Shown one piece after another: positions 1 to 8,896 of a stretch of DNA of 16,550 bases. The notes under the pieces are model-generated. The model was not told the DNA's origin, did not search any database, and worked only from the letters and a program-made list of their open reading frames with translations. The DNA lies in the NCBI GenBank assembly GCA_934293005.1, contig CAKQYA010000042.1, forward strand, positions 1-16,550, in the 5' to 3' direction. Position numbers and translations under genes: made by a program. This DNA comes from an uncultured Bacteroidaceae bacterium (GTDB taxonomy: Bacteria; Bacteroidota; Bacteroidia; Bacteroidales; Bacteroidaceae). Each line of letters starts with the position of its first letter. Position 1 is the first letter of the stretch.

Positions 1-327
1 AGCGGATTCGTACCCCTATACGAGAGATCATTCAAATATCGCATTCTCCTTGAGGTATATTGGATGATTTGTTTTTCTTGGGTGACGCAATGACGAAGTC
101 AGGAAAAACACGAGCATACTTATGTGACGAGGCTGCAAGTGGCATTGCCACTTGCAGCCTCGTCATTTATTAGAGACTATTGGCTGTCCGCTACAATTCC
201 AAGAGCATCAATAATCCCTCAGGATCCTATTTTTGAGGACTTCAAGGGAATATTTATGTGTGATCGTTTAGATTATGAAGGGATTTTGGCAGACAGCAAC
301 AATCAGAGAATCTCTATCCTCATTTTT
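1..327. other. Left flank with no supported gene
   Basis: I see no convincing coding region here. A plus-strand frame is open from base 1 to a TGA at 91-93 (about 30 residues), which could be the tail of a gene entering from the left, but it matches no family I recognise. On the minus strand a short open frame could start at 42-44 and run out of the window; an AGGAGA-like stretch lies directly against that ATG, too close to be a normal ribosome binding site. The plus-strand open frame beginning at 124 reads through the palindrome and then runs antisense over the permease gene, so I regard it as chance. The main structure is the palindrome at 125-165. The 160 bp between it and the permease stop are the probable 3' untranslated region of the transporter operon. 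Confidence 0.4.
125..165. terminator. Perfect 41-bp palindrome, possible terminator
   Basis: Two perfectly complementary 20-base arms (125-144 and 146-165) surround a single base at 145. The left arm reads TGACGAGGCTGCAAGTGGCA. As RNA this would fold into a very stable hairpin, with the innermost pairs opening to form the loop. On the plus strand the stem is followed by TTTATTAG, a weak T-rich run. On the minus strand no T-run follows at once. It lies 162 bp beyond the stop of the transporter operon, so it may end that operon, end a plus-strand gene from outside the window, or be a dispersed palindromic repeat. The structure is certain; its function is not. Confidence 0.5.
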
Positions 328-2823
328 TCATTCATTCCTCATAACATCCACAACATTCTCACTTGCGGCTTTACGGATTTGCCAATAGATGATTGCAAAC
401 ATGAGAAGGAACATGAGAAAGGCTGCACCGATAAAATACCACGGAGTGAGCACAACATGATGCACATAACCTTGCATATAATAATGGATAGCATAGATAG
501 CGCATGGCGTGCCTATAATTATAGCCAAGCCGAGAGCCGTCATGTAACGACGGGCAATGAGGCGGAAGATGTCCTTAAACTTAGCTCCATTCACCCTGCG
601 GATAGCAATCTCCCGCCTTCGTTGCTGAACATCATAAAGTGAAATGCCCAAAAGACCGAGGCATGAGACAAATATGGAGAGAAGGGCAAAAGTGGCAAAT
701 ATACGTGCCACACGAGTGTCGTCTGCATAAATTTCTGCAATTTCATCTTCTATGAATTTATAAGGCATCACACCTCCTGTGCCATTAGCCTCTTCAAAAA
801 GATTATGCAGAAAATCTAATGTTTCCTGCCGCTTTCCTTTTTGGTAACGTGCCAAGAAATAGGAATCTTCATTAAATTGCCGTTCACTTATTTGTATAAA
901 GAAAGGAATCTCATCCATGGCAAGATGTGTCATGCAGAAATCCTCATACACACCTGCAATAGTGTATGGAGGATTGCCTGTTACTGTATTGCCATTATCA
1001 TCAAAGCCAAACCATTGGCGTTCTATTGGCTGTATGAGAGTTTGGGCTATATCCTTGATTCCAAGTTTAGCTTTAGAACTGCGTGATATATACATCCGAT
1101 AATTTTGATATCTGTCACGCTCTGCATTTGGCTTTGAGCCTTCAAGGAGCTTAAGCCCATACATCTCAATCATTTCTGGACTAAGGTCGATTTTTGCAAT
1201 CTTCTGATACTCTGAACCTGGAAGGTTTGTCTTGAGCAGGATTCCCCAATCATCAAGCGAGATCTTTTCCATTGTCAATGAAGCATGACCGTCACCATAG
1301 CAGCACCCTGAAAACAAAGGAGAAGCATTGATGCGCCGCATATAATCTTCTGCTTGTTCTTTCTTCTTTGCCATCATGCTATGGCGCTGCCCCCATTCCT
1401 CATCAGTCATACGGCCCTGATATGTATTGTGAATATCTGGGAACATGTCAAACCATACAATATTCTCTGCATTATAGCCTAAATCTGTATGCAGCATATA
1501 GTACAACTGACGTATAGAATATGCACTGACCACAATGAGGAAGAATGTGAATGTATACTGCAACCATAATGACACATTGCGAGAAAAAGAATGGCTGTTT
1601 GCGGCTTTTGTGCAACTGGCATCTTCAACCGAGACAGGACGGCAATGGCTAACAGCTGCAGGAACACTGACGGCCAAAGGCAGCAACAAGACAATAGACA
1701 ATGATATGATTATGTCAAAACATGGAGATGGCAGAAGTGTCAAGTTGTAATACTGAATCATCAATTGCGACGCAATACTGATTATCAGCCACACAAAGCC
1801 TAATGCGAAGCTTGCCAACAAGAAATTCTCTAAGAATATCATCCAAAACACATCTTGCATCTTTGCTCCAAATATCTTGCGGAGAACTATTCCCTTGCGG
1901 CGATGCATCATGAGAATGGAAAAGATATTGACATAGTTGAACAAACCGACCAATAGCAGCATTATGGCACCAGCTGCAAGAAAGGCTACATTTTGCTTGT
2001 TCCCTTGTTCTAAAAACTTGCAGCCACCTGCGTCTGAATCTTTCACCGGGTTATCAAAATACAGTTTGCCAAGAGGGAATAGTTGGAAATGGTGACTATA
2101 ATCTGCAGCACCATCATGGTATGTTTCAGAAAAAGGCTTTTGACGCTTGTTGAAATGCTTATAGTCAGCACCTTCCTTCAAACGAATCACACTCCATCCC
2201 ACATACATAGCCTCTATTAGATCATCACGCATTATAAGGTCATAATGAAAATTATACTTCGTGTCAGGCTGTTCCACCACACCTACAACATTCAAAGTGT
2301 TGTTCTCATGCACAAGAGCCTTTCCCACAGCTGATTCACCTGGCCAAATCTTTTCGGCCAAGTTGCGAGTGATGATGACATCGGTTGGTTTCTTCTGTTC
2401 TATAGTACCAGCCGCCAGACGACGAGGCAGCATACGCAAAAACATGCTGTCTGCAATAATTGTTTCAACCTGATAATGCACGTTTTCTGCCACCATATCA
2501 AATCCTCCATACACAAAAGTGAATCGTGTATAGCACTCCACATCTTTGTCGGCGAAAGGGTCTTGCCAATTATCAATATGGTTCCTATTAGCCGCTTCTG
2601 TATTTCCATAACCGATGTTCCCTGCATGACCACCATGATTCACGAGCAAGAAGGTGCGGTCAAGGTATGGCACATAGCTGTCTACCGTCAGTTCTTGATG
2701 CACATAACGTGCAATGACAATAACACCTGCAAGACTTATTATGAGTCCAATGACATTGATAATAGTATATGTACGCATGCGGGAGAGGTTTCGCAATGCG
2801 TGTTTGAGAATGTATGCTTTCAT
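328..2823 (-). CDS. FtsX/MacB-type ABC transporter permease (second permease of operon)
   Basis: This 831-residue inner-membrane protein has the double-FtsX layout common in Bacteroidetes. I see one N-terminal membrane helix (about residues 20-40), a large extracytoplasmic MacB-like region (41-278), three helices (279-304, 327-352, 368-392), a fifth helix (420-440), a second extracytoplasmic region (441-707) and three more helices (708-730, 760-780, 795-815). Each FtsX core carries the cytoplasmic motif expected to contact the ATPase: RKGIVLRKIFGAK (309-321) and RREIAIRRVNGAK (736-748). The open frame extends 15 codons further upstream, but that start would overlap the ATPase gene. The ATG at 2821-2823 leaves a 10-bp gap and gives a natural start, MKAYILKHALRNLSRMR. 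It is last in the operon. MacB-family permeases do not form a normal channel; they transmit ATP-driven motion to the periplasm. The substrate cannot be told from sequence. Confidence 0.93.
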   Translation of the reverse strand: MKAYILKHALRNLSRMRTYTIINVIGLIISLAGVIVIARYVHQELTVDSYVPYLDRTFLLVNHGGHAGNIGYGNTEAANRNHIDNWQDPFADKDVECYTRFTFVYGGFDMVAENVHYQVETIIADSMFLRMLPRRLAAGTIEQKKPTDVIITRNLAEKIWPGESAVGKALVHENNTLNVVGVVEQPDTKYNFHYDLIMRDDLIEAMYVGWSVIRLKEGADYKHFNKRQKPFSETYHDGAADYSHHFQLFPLGKLYFDNPVKDSDAGGCKFLEQGNKQNVAFLAAGAIMLLLVGLFNYVNIFSILMMHRRKGIVLRKIFGAKMQDVFWMIFLENFLLASFALGFVWLIISIASQLMIQYYNLTLLPSPCFDIIISLSIVLLLPLAVSVPAAVSHCRPVSVEDASCTKAANSHSFSRNVSLWLQYTFTFFLIVVSAYSIRQLYYMLHTDLGYNAENIVWFDMFPDIHNTYQGRMTDEEWGQRHSMMAKKKEQAEDYMRRINASPLFSGCCYGDGHASLTMEKISLDDWGILLKTNLPGSEYQKIAKIDLSPEMIEMYGLKLLEGSKPNAERDRYQNYRMYISRSSKAKLGIKDIAQTLIQPIERQWFGFDDNGNTVTGNPPYTIAGVYEDFCMTHLAMDEIPFFIQISERQFNEDSYFLARYQKGKRQETLDFLHNLFEEANGTGGVMPYKFIEDEIAEIYADDTRVARIFATFALLSIFVSCLGLLGISLYDVQQRRREIAIRRVNGAKFKDIFRLIARRYMTALGLAIIIGTPCAIYAIHYYMQGYVHHVVLTPWYFIGAAFLMFLLMFAIIYWQIRKAASENVVDVMRNE

Positions 2824-2833
2824 TTTACCATTA

Positions 2834-3508
2834 TTACAATTCCACCTGGTCCACAATCTGACCGTCATAGAGGTTGATTATTCTGTCTGCATAACTGGCA
2901 TCATGCTGAGAGTGAGTCACCATTATGATGGTTGTGCCTCTCTTATGGAGATCGCAGAGCAAGTCAAGCACCTCTTTCCCGTTCTTTGAATCGAGATTGC
3001 CTGTCGGCTCATCAGCAAGAATAATCTTTGGATTTGGAAGCACAGCGCGCGCAATGGCCACACGTTGCTGTTGGCCGCCAGACAGCTGGCTCGGAAAATG
3101 CTTCTTGCGGTGCGTGATGGCCATTCGGTCCATGACAGCCTCTACACGTTCCTTGCGTTGCTTTGAAGGAATGCCCATATAAAGGAGCGGAAGTTCGATA
3201 TTCTCATAAACATCGAGCTCATCTATCAGATTAAAACTTTGGAACACAAAGCCTATCACTCCCTTGCGAAGGTCGGTACGCTCATTCTCTGTGAGTTTGC
3301 TCACATCCTTGCCATTAAGGATGTATGTGCCCTCCGTTGGAGTGTCGAGCAATCCCAATATATTCAACAAAGTGGACTTGCCACAACCTGAAGGTCCCAT
3401 AATGGCCACAAATTCACCTTCTTTCACTTCAAGATTCACTTCACGGAGAGCCCATGTCTCCACTGTCTCAGTACTGAACACTTTCTTAATGTCTTTTAAC
3501 TTGATCAT
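2834..3508 (-). CDS. ABC transporter ATP-binding protein, MacB/LolD type
   Basis: This 224-residue cytoplasmic ATPase drives the flanking FtsX-type permeases. All canonical motifs are visible: Walker A GPSGCGKST (38-46), Q-loop Gln90 in VFQSFNLI, signature LSGGQQQR (142-149), Walker B IILADE (162-167) followed by PTGNLDS as in the LolD/MacB/FtsE subfamily, and H-loop His199. Length and motif set fit the stand-alone ATPases of the MacB/LolD group; it is not fused to a permease as in enterobacterial MacB. It sits between the two permease genes, 22 bp after the upstream one and 10 bp before the downstream one. It is the only ATPase in the operon, so it presumably serves both permeases. LolD and FtsE are related alternatives, but the HlyD and TolC neighbours favour an efflux-type role. 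Confidence 0.97.
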   Translation of the reverse strand: MIKLKDIKKVFSTETVETWALREVNLEVKEGEFVAIMGPSGCGKSTLLNILGLLDTPTEGTYILNGKDVSKLTENERTDLRKGVIGFVFQSFNLIDELDVYENIELPLLYMGIPSKQRKERVEAVMDRMAITHRKKHFPSQLSGGQQQRVAIARAVLPNPKIILADEPTGNLDSKNGKEVLDLLCDLHKRGTTIIMVTHSQHDASYADRIINLYDGQIVDQVEL

Positions 3509-3530
3509 ATTATTATATTTTAAAAATCCT

Positions 3531-5957
3531 TTATTCTTTCATGATAATTTTTATAGGGCTGGTTTTTGAAACCCTGAATATCTTCTCACCTACTGTAAAA
3601 AGAGTGATAAGAGCAACAATGATTAGGCTTACAGCCATCCAAACGCAACTTAGCATTATATTGTGGCCTGTGTCATCCATGTAGAATTTCATGACAACAG
3701 CATACACACCAATGCCTATCGGGACAGAAATGACGGCAGAGATGACAAACAATCGTAAATAATAGCGGCCAAAGAGACAGATAATGTTCCACACCTTTGC
3801 TCCATGAATCTTACGGATTGCCACTTCCTTCTCGCGGCCTCGAGTGTCAATAGAGACAGCAGAATACACGCTTAAGATAATGCACACAAGACTTACTATG
3901 CTGAACAACCAGCAGCATTGCAACAACATGTCCAGCCACTGGACATCTGCAAACCATTTGTCATAGACATTCGTGATATCCAAAGGCATCAGATAACCTG
4001 GACGCTTTTTATGGTAGGTGTCGTTCAGTTCTTCCACCAGTTTTTCGTAACAATGGGCTTTGGGGCGCAATATGTAATGGAATGCATTATTCCATGCATT
4101 ATTCCTTGCTGTCAAGTCTGCATGCTCATCGTATATATTCATTTCAGGCAGAACAACAATGTATGACAAGTTGAAATTGCTAAACATGTTTGGCCATATA
4201 GGCACATAACCTATATTGACGTACGTCCTGCCATCCATGAGCACCTTGTTTTCCCTATGTGTACCTTTGGATTGCAGTGTCCTTTCCATGCGGTCTGCAT
4301 CTTGTGGTCGCGCAAAGACTGGTATCATTCTCTTACTATCCATCTCATTGCATTCTGCCACAGGATGGATGCCCATAGCCAAGAAGTAAGCTGCATTCGC
4401 CCATGCAATGCTGTATATATATCCATTTAAGGAATTGTCTTCATTCATTACTTTTGTATAATTAACATACAAGGTTGTATCTATCTCTTCATGACATAAA
4501 TAGTTTACCACATTTATGCATCCAACATACTCAACACTTGGCAAAGAGGCTATCTCATCATGTGTTAAATAATGAATATCCTTACTATCAGTCATCATAC
4601 ATTGCTTAATGCAACTTGCATCGTCAGGAACATGCAACGAACTGGCTGTATCCTTAATATAATAACGCGCTCCAAGAATGAACATGAGAAACAGGATGCA
4701 CACCACATATTGAACAATAAGCATTGCGCTACGACCTGCATGGCTGATGCTGTTGCTGCGGCCAGCCGTCATTCCAAGTGGCGCACGAAGGATGCGACGG
4801 ACAGCAAAAAATGCTATAACGAGTGTAAGCAAGGCGGTAAAGACAACCGCTCCTATCTCTCGTTGATACAATATGTCCATATCGACATAGAGAGCATTTT
4901 TAGTCACCGCATAAAGTATAGGCAAAACATAATCTGCTATTACAGTTGTGAGACCTAAAGCAATCAATGCTGTAATGAGGAACACAATGAGCACCTCTAT
5001 GGTAAGCAGTGCGAACAGTTGCAAAAGATTTGCCCCCACGCAACGGCGAAGAGCAATCTCCCGACTGCGAAGATTGAAAAGTTGCAGTTGCATTTTCAGG
5101 AATCCAGTAGCGCCTATTATCAGCACGCTGCTCCCGAGAAGAAATATAAGGACTAAGATGATACAATACTGAACCATCCCACCACCATCATTGACAGCTC
5201 TTACAAAAACAAAGCGGTCGGGATAAAGTGATGCCAAATCAGAATAAAGATTATCTCGAGTCTTGCCATCAGCAAGAACAATACTCAAGTTAAAGATTGG
5301 TTCTTTCGATTGAACCAAAAATGGAGAATCTGAAACAATCATCATCCCATCAAGTTTTCCTCCCATATTAGAACATACCACATCAATGATAGGACCTGAA
5401 TAAGACTTACTGCCTTCAGGACTCCACAATGCATTCCATCCTATCGGATTTGTACCCTCGCCCATTGTCTTCCTCCATAAGCCATCACTCATTAGAATCG
5501 TGCCTGATTTAAGACGAGATATTGGTTTGCCCGTAATGGCAGAACGATAACCATAATGACGTAAATAGTCGGGGCTCACAGCAAATACATCTCCGACCAA
5601 CTCCCATTTCTTGCCATCAAGGTCATTCAATGACCACACGCCTCTGTAATTATGTTCATTGAACAGCACTTGATCTATAGATGACGGCTTCATATCTACC
5701 AGGCGTTGATATTCTGACTCATCAAGTGCTTTGGTCATTTTACAATCATCATTCTCGAAAAACCACACTCCTGTGCATTTGTCATTCTGACCATATATAT
5801 AGTTGAACTTCCAAGCCTCTATAATAAAGTGGCATGTGACAGCGAAGCAAATGATGCCCACTGCAAGGCATAGGATTGTGATGATATTCTGCGTTTTATA
5901 CTTTAGCAAATTACGTACGGAAGTACAAAGATTACTGATGAATAAATTCATGTTCAT
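3531..5957 (-). CDS. FtsX/MacB-type ABC transporter permease (first permease of operon)
   Basis: This 808-residue inner-membrane permease shares the overall layout of the other permease in the operon but differs greatly in sequence. I see an N-terminal helix (about 24-48), an extracytoplasmic region (49-261), three helices (262-287, 312-340, 366-386), a helix at 410-431, a second extracytoplasmic region (432-675) and three C-terminal helices (about 680-700, 733-757, 766-790). The ATPase-contact motifs are SREIALRRCVGAN (298-310) and EKEVAIRKIHGAK (709-721). The start could be Met1 or Met3 (MNMN); neither has a clear Shine-Dalgarno sequence, which is usual in Bacteroidetes. It begins 18 bp after the adaptor gene and ends 22 bp before the ATPase gene. 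It probably forms a heterodimer with the downstream permease or makes an alternative complex with the shared ATPase. Confidence 0.93.
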   Translation of the reverse strand: MNMNLFISNLCTSVRNLLKYKTQNIITILCLAVGIICFAVTCHFIIEAWKFNYIYGQNDKCTGVWFFENDDCKMTKALDESEYQRLVDMKPSSIDQVLFNEHNYRGVWSLNDLDGKKWELVGDVFAVSPDYLRHYGYRSAITGKPISRLKSGTILMSDGLWRKTMGEGTNPIGWNALWSPEGSKSYSGPIIDVVCSNMGGKLDGMMIVSDSPFLVQSKEPIFNLSIVLADGKTRDNLYSDLASLYPDRFVFVRAVNDGGGMVQYCIILVLIFLLGSSVLIIGATGFLKMQLQLFNLRSREIALRRCVGANLLQLFALLTIEVLIVFLITALIALGLTTVIADYVLPILYAVTKNALYVDMDILYQREIGAVVFTALLTLVIAFFAVRRILRAPLGMTAGRSNSISHAGRSAMLIVQYVVCILFLMFILGARYYIKDTASSLHVPDDASCIKQCMMTDSKDIHYLTHDEIASLPSVEYVGCINVVNYLCHEEIDTTLYVNYTKVMNEDNSLNGYIYSIAWANAAYFLAMGIHPVAECNEMDSKRMIPVFARPQDADRMERTLQSKGTHRENKVLMDGRTYVNIGYVPIWPNMFSNFNLSYIVVLPEMNIYDEHADLTARNNAWNNAFHYILRPKAHCYEKLVEELNDTYHKKRPGYLMPLDITNVYDKWFADVQWLDMLLQCCWLFSIVSLVCIILSVYSAVSIDTRGREKEVAIRKIHGAKVWNIICLFGRYYLRLFVISAVISVPIGIGVYAVVMKFYMDDTGHNIMLSCVWMAVSLIIVALITLFTVGEKIFRVSKTSPIKIIMKE

Positions 5958-5975
5958 GTCTTTAAAAAATCTTTT

Positions 5976-7226
5976 TTATTTAATTACAAATTCCTCTATA
6001 TCTCCAAGTTTGTCATAACCACTGACGAGCACTTTATCGCCAGAATTCAAACCTGAGAGTATTTCATACTGCTGTGGGTTCTGACGCCCTATCTCTATAT
6101 TGACTTTGCTGGCTGTCTTACCATCTGACGAAAGACGATATATCCAATGGCCAGATGTATGCTGATAGAAATCGCCACGAGGAATAACGAGAGCTGTCTC
6201 TGGCTGGCCTAATTCAATCTGAACACGATAGCTTTTTCCAAGGCGGATATTCAAGGGTCTCTCACCTGTGAAGACAAGGTCACAGTCGAAGTTGCGGTTC
6301 TTCACCTCAGGAACAACCTTGCTTATACGAAGAGGATACTTATTCCCCTGATGCTGAATGCTGGCTGGAAGACCTGTGGTGATGCGGTCAATGTAATATT
6401 CGGAAAGTGAGGTGTGCACCTTATATTCCGCAAGCACCTTTATTTCACCGACACATGTGCCTGCTGCTACTTGCTGGCCAATAGTAGCATTGAGATAACT
6501 GAGCTGGCCTGTGGTTGTAGCACGCACGACGAGATTTGCGGTTCGTCCTGTCGAACGCAACAGTTTCTTGCTGGCAGCTTCTCTATTAGCTCGTATCATT
6601 TCTCGTTTGAGGATAGTGGCGATGGAATCGTGACGAAGACTCTGCATCTGCAGTTCAGCTCTCTTGTGCTGATAATTGTAATCTTCTTCTATCACATCAA
6701 GTTCTGCTTTGCTCTTTATGCCCATTGAGCATTCCTCCTTACTCTGCTTCAGCGACTTGTCAAGTGAAGACATCTGGTGTTCTGCGTCCAGTGCCTGTTG
6801 CCGGAGTGTGATGGAGCGTTGTTCCATTTCTATCTCCTGTTCACGATAGTTGCGCAGATTGTTTCGGTATTCATCCTGTTCATCATCTATAGCTCTAAAA
6901 ATATCAGGGTTGGATAAGATGAGTATTGTGTCACCTTTGTTAAGCATTGCGCCTTCTTCTGCAACAATACGTTCGACAAAACCATTTTCAAGCGCATTTA
7001 CTTGAATGGTCTGGATAGGCTGCACGAGCCCTTCCACATCGACATACTCCATGAAAGGCTCTATGTTTGCTTCCCCTGTCTTGTAGTCATCAGAATCAAT
7101 CTTTAACTGGCGAGGGCCTGATGCCAGTATTATGACATAGGCGGTGAAGGAAAGGAAGATAATGACGAATGCTATTAAATAACGGTGCTTGACGTACCAA
7201 GGCTTAGGTTTTAACTGAATGTCCAT
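5976..7226 (-). CDS. HlyD/MacA-family periplasmic adaptor (membrane fusion protein)
   Basis: This 416-residue protein bridges inner-membrane ABC permeases to a TolC-type outer-membrane channel. It has an N-terminal signal-anchor helix (about 16-35), the first half of a lipoyl-like domain (about 70-110, with VEGLVQPIQ and NALENGFVERI), a long alpha-helical coiled coil rich in Glu, Gln, Arg and Lys (about 110-225), the second lipoyl half (230-265, with LVVRATTTGQLSYL), a beta-barrel region (268-340) and a membrane-proximal C-terminal domain (345-416, with GLNSGDKVLVSGYDKLG). This order is diagnostic for the HlyD/MacA/RND adaptor superfamily. The N-terminus is a membrane anchor, not a lipoprotein signal. 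The gene starts one base after the TolC-like gene stops and ends 18 bp before the first permease, so translation is probably coupled. Confidence 0.95.
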   Translation of the reverse strand: MDIQLKPKPWYVKHRYLIAFVIIFLSFTAYVIILASGPRQLKIDSDDYKTGEANIEPFMEYVDVEGLVQPIQTIQVNALENGFVERIVAEEGAMLNKGDTILILSNPDIFRAIDDEQDEYRNNLRNYREQEIEMEQRSITLRQQALDAEHQMSSLDKSLKQSKEECSMGIKSKAELDVIEEDYNYQHKRAELQMQSLRHDSIATILKREMIRANREAASKKLLRSTGRTANLVVRATTTGQLSYLNATIGQQVAAGTCVGEIKVLAEYKVHTSLSEYYIDRITTGLPASIQHQGNKYPLRISKVVPEVKNRNFDCDLVFTGERPLNIRLGKSYRVQIELGQPETALVIPRGDFYQHTSGHWIYRLSSDGKTASKVNIEIGRQNPQQYEILSGLNSGDKVLVSGYDKLGDIEEFVIK

Positions 7227-7227
7227 A

Positions 7228-8694
7228 TTATCTGATTGGCAGTTGTTGTGTTAAAGGTTTGTTATTTTCGAAGTCAAATGCTGTCACACTTCGGATAGTA
7301 TAGTATAGACTCCAGTATGTGCGTAGCATATTTATGTGATTGCGCTTGGCTATACCCTTCTCATTGATGGCTGCGTTGAGGTCGAGAATAGAACTTCGTC
7401 CCATGATATAGAGTCGACGGGCAACATTGTATCGTTGTTCGGCGCGACGGTCTGTAAGTGAAGCTATATGCACCCTGCGTGCTTGCATGTTAAACTGAAG
7501 CACCAATTTTTCAACATTCTTGTTGAAATCATTCATGCCTTGATCCACTTGAGTGTTAACGAGAGCAAGCTGCGACTTGGCCACTTTCACTTTTCCGCGC
7601 CCTCGCCCCCAATCAAGTATGGGCAACGATATGGAAACGCTGGCATATTCCTGATTCATCAGGTTGCTATACGAACTTGGTATATCACATCCGGTCTGCG
7701 AGAGACCAAGCTGCACATAAAGATCTGCTTTCATCCCTGCATTGGCCTTTGCATAAGCAAGGTTGCTCTCGCTTTCCTTCATGATGCGGCGGTAGCGTTC
7801 AGGATCAGGACTGTTCTCAAGGGCCAGTTGCATGGCACCCTGCAGCGGCACATAAAACTGAGGTACACTGTCGGGCATTTTGAGTTGAAGTTCAATTGTT
7901 TGCTCCAATCCTAAAAATGAACGCATACTCTGCATCTCTTCCTTTAGCTTCATCTCTGCATCCATCACATTAGTCTCCTCGTTAAGCCGGTTTATCTCGA
8001 GCTGCAACATTTCGTTTTCAGTGATTGTGCCTATCTGATAACGACCCTCAGCCATGCTATAGAGCGTATCGGCTGAAGCAAAGTTCTGACAAGCCATGTT
8101 ATATTCGGTCTGCGCAGAAGCAAGTGAGAAGAAGTGATTGCAAACCGTGGCTGATATGATCTCAAGCGACTCTGCGTATTGTTTCTTGGCCTCCCGAAAG
8201 CGGATTGGCTCAATGCGCTTGTCCCATTTCAACGTGTTATAACCAAAGAGGCTTTGCTGATAACCTATGAGAATGGGCTGACTGCTATAAGCCGTTGTCT
8301 TATTTTGGAATTCATCAAGACGGTTAAGTGTGCTCTTCATGAATAGGCTGCCTCCTGTCAAGCTAATGTTCTGGTTAACCTTAAGCGTAACATCTGTTCC
8401 AAACTGATCCTGTTGCATAAATACGGACGTGCCATCTGATTGAGTTATTTTGTTCATTGCCTTATTTATATATGGAGAAGTGGATAATGTGACCGAAGGC
8501 AAATAATTGGCGTTGAAGTAACGATAATTCCAATAGGCCGACAGAAAAGTGTTGCGTGCACTCTGCGCTGATGGCGACTGCTGCTGGGCAAGACGAATGG
8601 CATCCTGAAGGCCTAACATCAGAGTGTCTGGCTCAGCAGCCAGCATGCTCCTGCAAACAGCCAGTATCAGTAACATAGATAAAATCTTCTTCAT
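7228..8694 (-). CDS. TolC-family outer-membrane efflux protein
   Basis: This 488-residue protein is first in the transporter operon and supplies its outer-membrane exit duct. A signal peptide is evident: MKKILSMLLILAVC, with likely cleavage after residue 19 (MLA/AEPD). The rest shows the repeated helical-hairpin pattern of outer-membrane efflux proteins: an Ala/Gln-rich first helix (DAIRLAQQQSPSAQSARN), long coiled helices around 190-260 (SLASAQTEYN, ENEMLQLEINRLNEE), a second repeat starting near PLQGAMQLALENSPD, and closing helices around 370-460 (KSQLALVNTQVDQG, SILDLNAAINEKG). The length fits the family. The Cys in LAVC is not a good lipobox because Val stands at -1, so I favour signal peptidase I. 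Expression probably starts at the consensus promoter about 40 bp upstream (8732-8761). Confidence 0.95.
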   Translation of the reverse strand: MKKILSMLLILAVCRSMLAAEPDTLMLGLQDAIRLAQQQSPSAQSARNTFLSAYWNYRYFNANYLPSVTLSTSPYINKAMNKITQSDGTSVFMQQDQFGTDVTLKVNQNISLTGGSLFMKSTLNRLDEFQNKTTAYSSQPILIGYQQSLFGYNTLKWDKRIEPIRFREAKKQYAESLEIISATVCNHFFSLASAQTEYNMACQNFASADTLYSMAEGRYQIGTITENEMLQLEINRLNEETNVMDAEMKLKEEMQSMRSFLGLEQTIELQLKMPDSVPQFYVPLQGAMQLALENSPDPERYRRIMKESESNLAYAKANAGMKADLYVQLGLSQTGCDIPSSYSNLMNQEYASVSISLPILDWGRGRGKVKVAKSQLALVNTQVDQGMNDFNKNVEKLVLQFNMQARRVHIASLTDRRAEQRYNVARRLYIMGRSSILDLNAAINEKGIAKRNHINMLRTYWSLYYTIRSVTAFDFENNKPLTQQLPIR

Positions 8695-8731
8695 TGCTTT
8701 TGTATTTTTGATGAAAGTGCTAAATGCGCTG

Positions 8732-8761
8732 CAAAGCTACGCCCAATAAATGGAATAGCAA
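8732..8761 (-). promoter_or_regulatory. Bacteroidetes-type promoter of the transporter operon
   Basis: Read on the minus strand, TTG (8759-8761) is followed by exactly 19 bp and then TAGCTTTG (8732-8739). This matches the Bacteroidetes primary sigma factor consensus of a -33 TTTG/TTG and a -7 TAnnTTTG. The predicted start of transcription near 8728 gives a leader of roughly 35 nt before the TolC-like ATG at 8692-8694. The two dyads at 8789-8828 would lie about 69 and 92 bp upstream of this start, positions typical of activator sites. Confidence 0.75.
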
Positions 8762-8788
8762 TGGATTTTTTTCCTTCCAGATATGGAG

Positions 8789-8805
8789 TGTATGAAAATC
8801 ATACA
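8789..8805. promoter_or_regulatory. Operator-like dyad 1, TGTATG-N5-CATACA
   Basis: The 17-bp stretch TGTATGAAAATCATACA is a near-perfect inverted repeat: 7-base arms TGTATGA and TCATACA around AAA. It lies in the divergent intergenic region between the exporter operon and its neighbouring response regulator. The same arm sequence recurs at 8812-8828. A symmetric repeated site is what a dimeric Fis-type HTH response regulator would bind. The assignment to that regulator is inference from position. Confidence 0.65.
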
Positions 8806-8811
8806 GCATAT

Positions 8812-8828
8812 TGTATGTTTTTCATACA
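8812..8828. promoter_or_regulatory. Operator-like dyad 2, TGTATG-N5-CATACA
   Basis: TGTATGTTTTTCATACA is a second inverted repeat with 6-base arms identical to those of the first dyad and a T5 spacer. The centres of the two dyads (8797 and 8820) are 23 bp apart, close to two helical turns, so two dimers could bind on nearly the same face. I noticed no third copy of TGTATG-N5-CATACA in the window. Confidence 0.65.
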
Positions 8829-8888
8829 TTTTTCAGTAATAACCTTTTTTGATTTCACTGTATTCCTGCACCTTTAAAAAATAATGAG

Positions 8889-8896
8889 TATCTTTG
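8889..8896 (+). promoter_or_regulatory. Probable -7 element of the two-component genes
   Basis: TATCTTTG matches the Bacteroidetes -7 consensus TAnnTTTG and ends only four bases before the response regulator ATG at 8901. A perfect TTG is not present 19-21 bp upstream; the sequence there is CCTG (8865-8868). If used, transcription would start at or within a few bases of the start codon, giving an almost leaderless mRNA. The weak -33 half fits a promoter that needs an activator, perhaps through the dyads at 8789-8828. Confidence 0.5.

Noticed and set aside
1..40. tRNA 3' end on the minus strand
   Set aside because: GTACGAATCC resembles a T-arm at first sight, but the invariant TTC is missing and no acceptor or anticodon stem can be built.
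124..642. 172-codon plus-strand open frame
   Set aside because: It begins inside the palindrome, runs mostly antisense to the permease gene and resembles no known protein.
2824..2868. Longer start for the last permease (15 extra codons)
   Set aside because: It would overlap the end of the ATPase gene by 35 bp, and the added residues do not resemble an FtsX N-terminus; the ATG at 2821-2823 gives a normal 10-bp gap.
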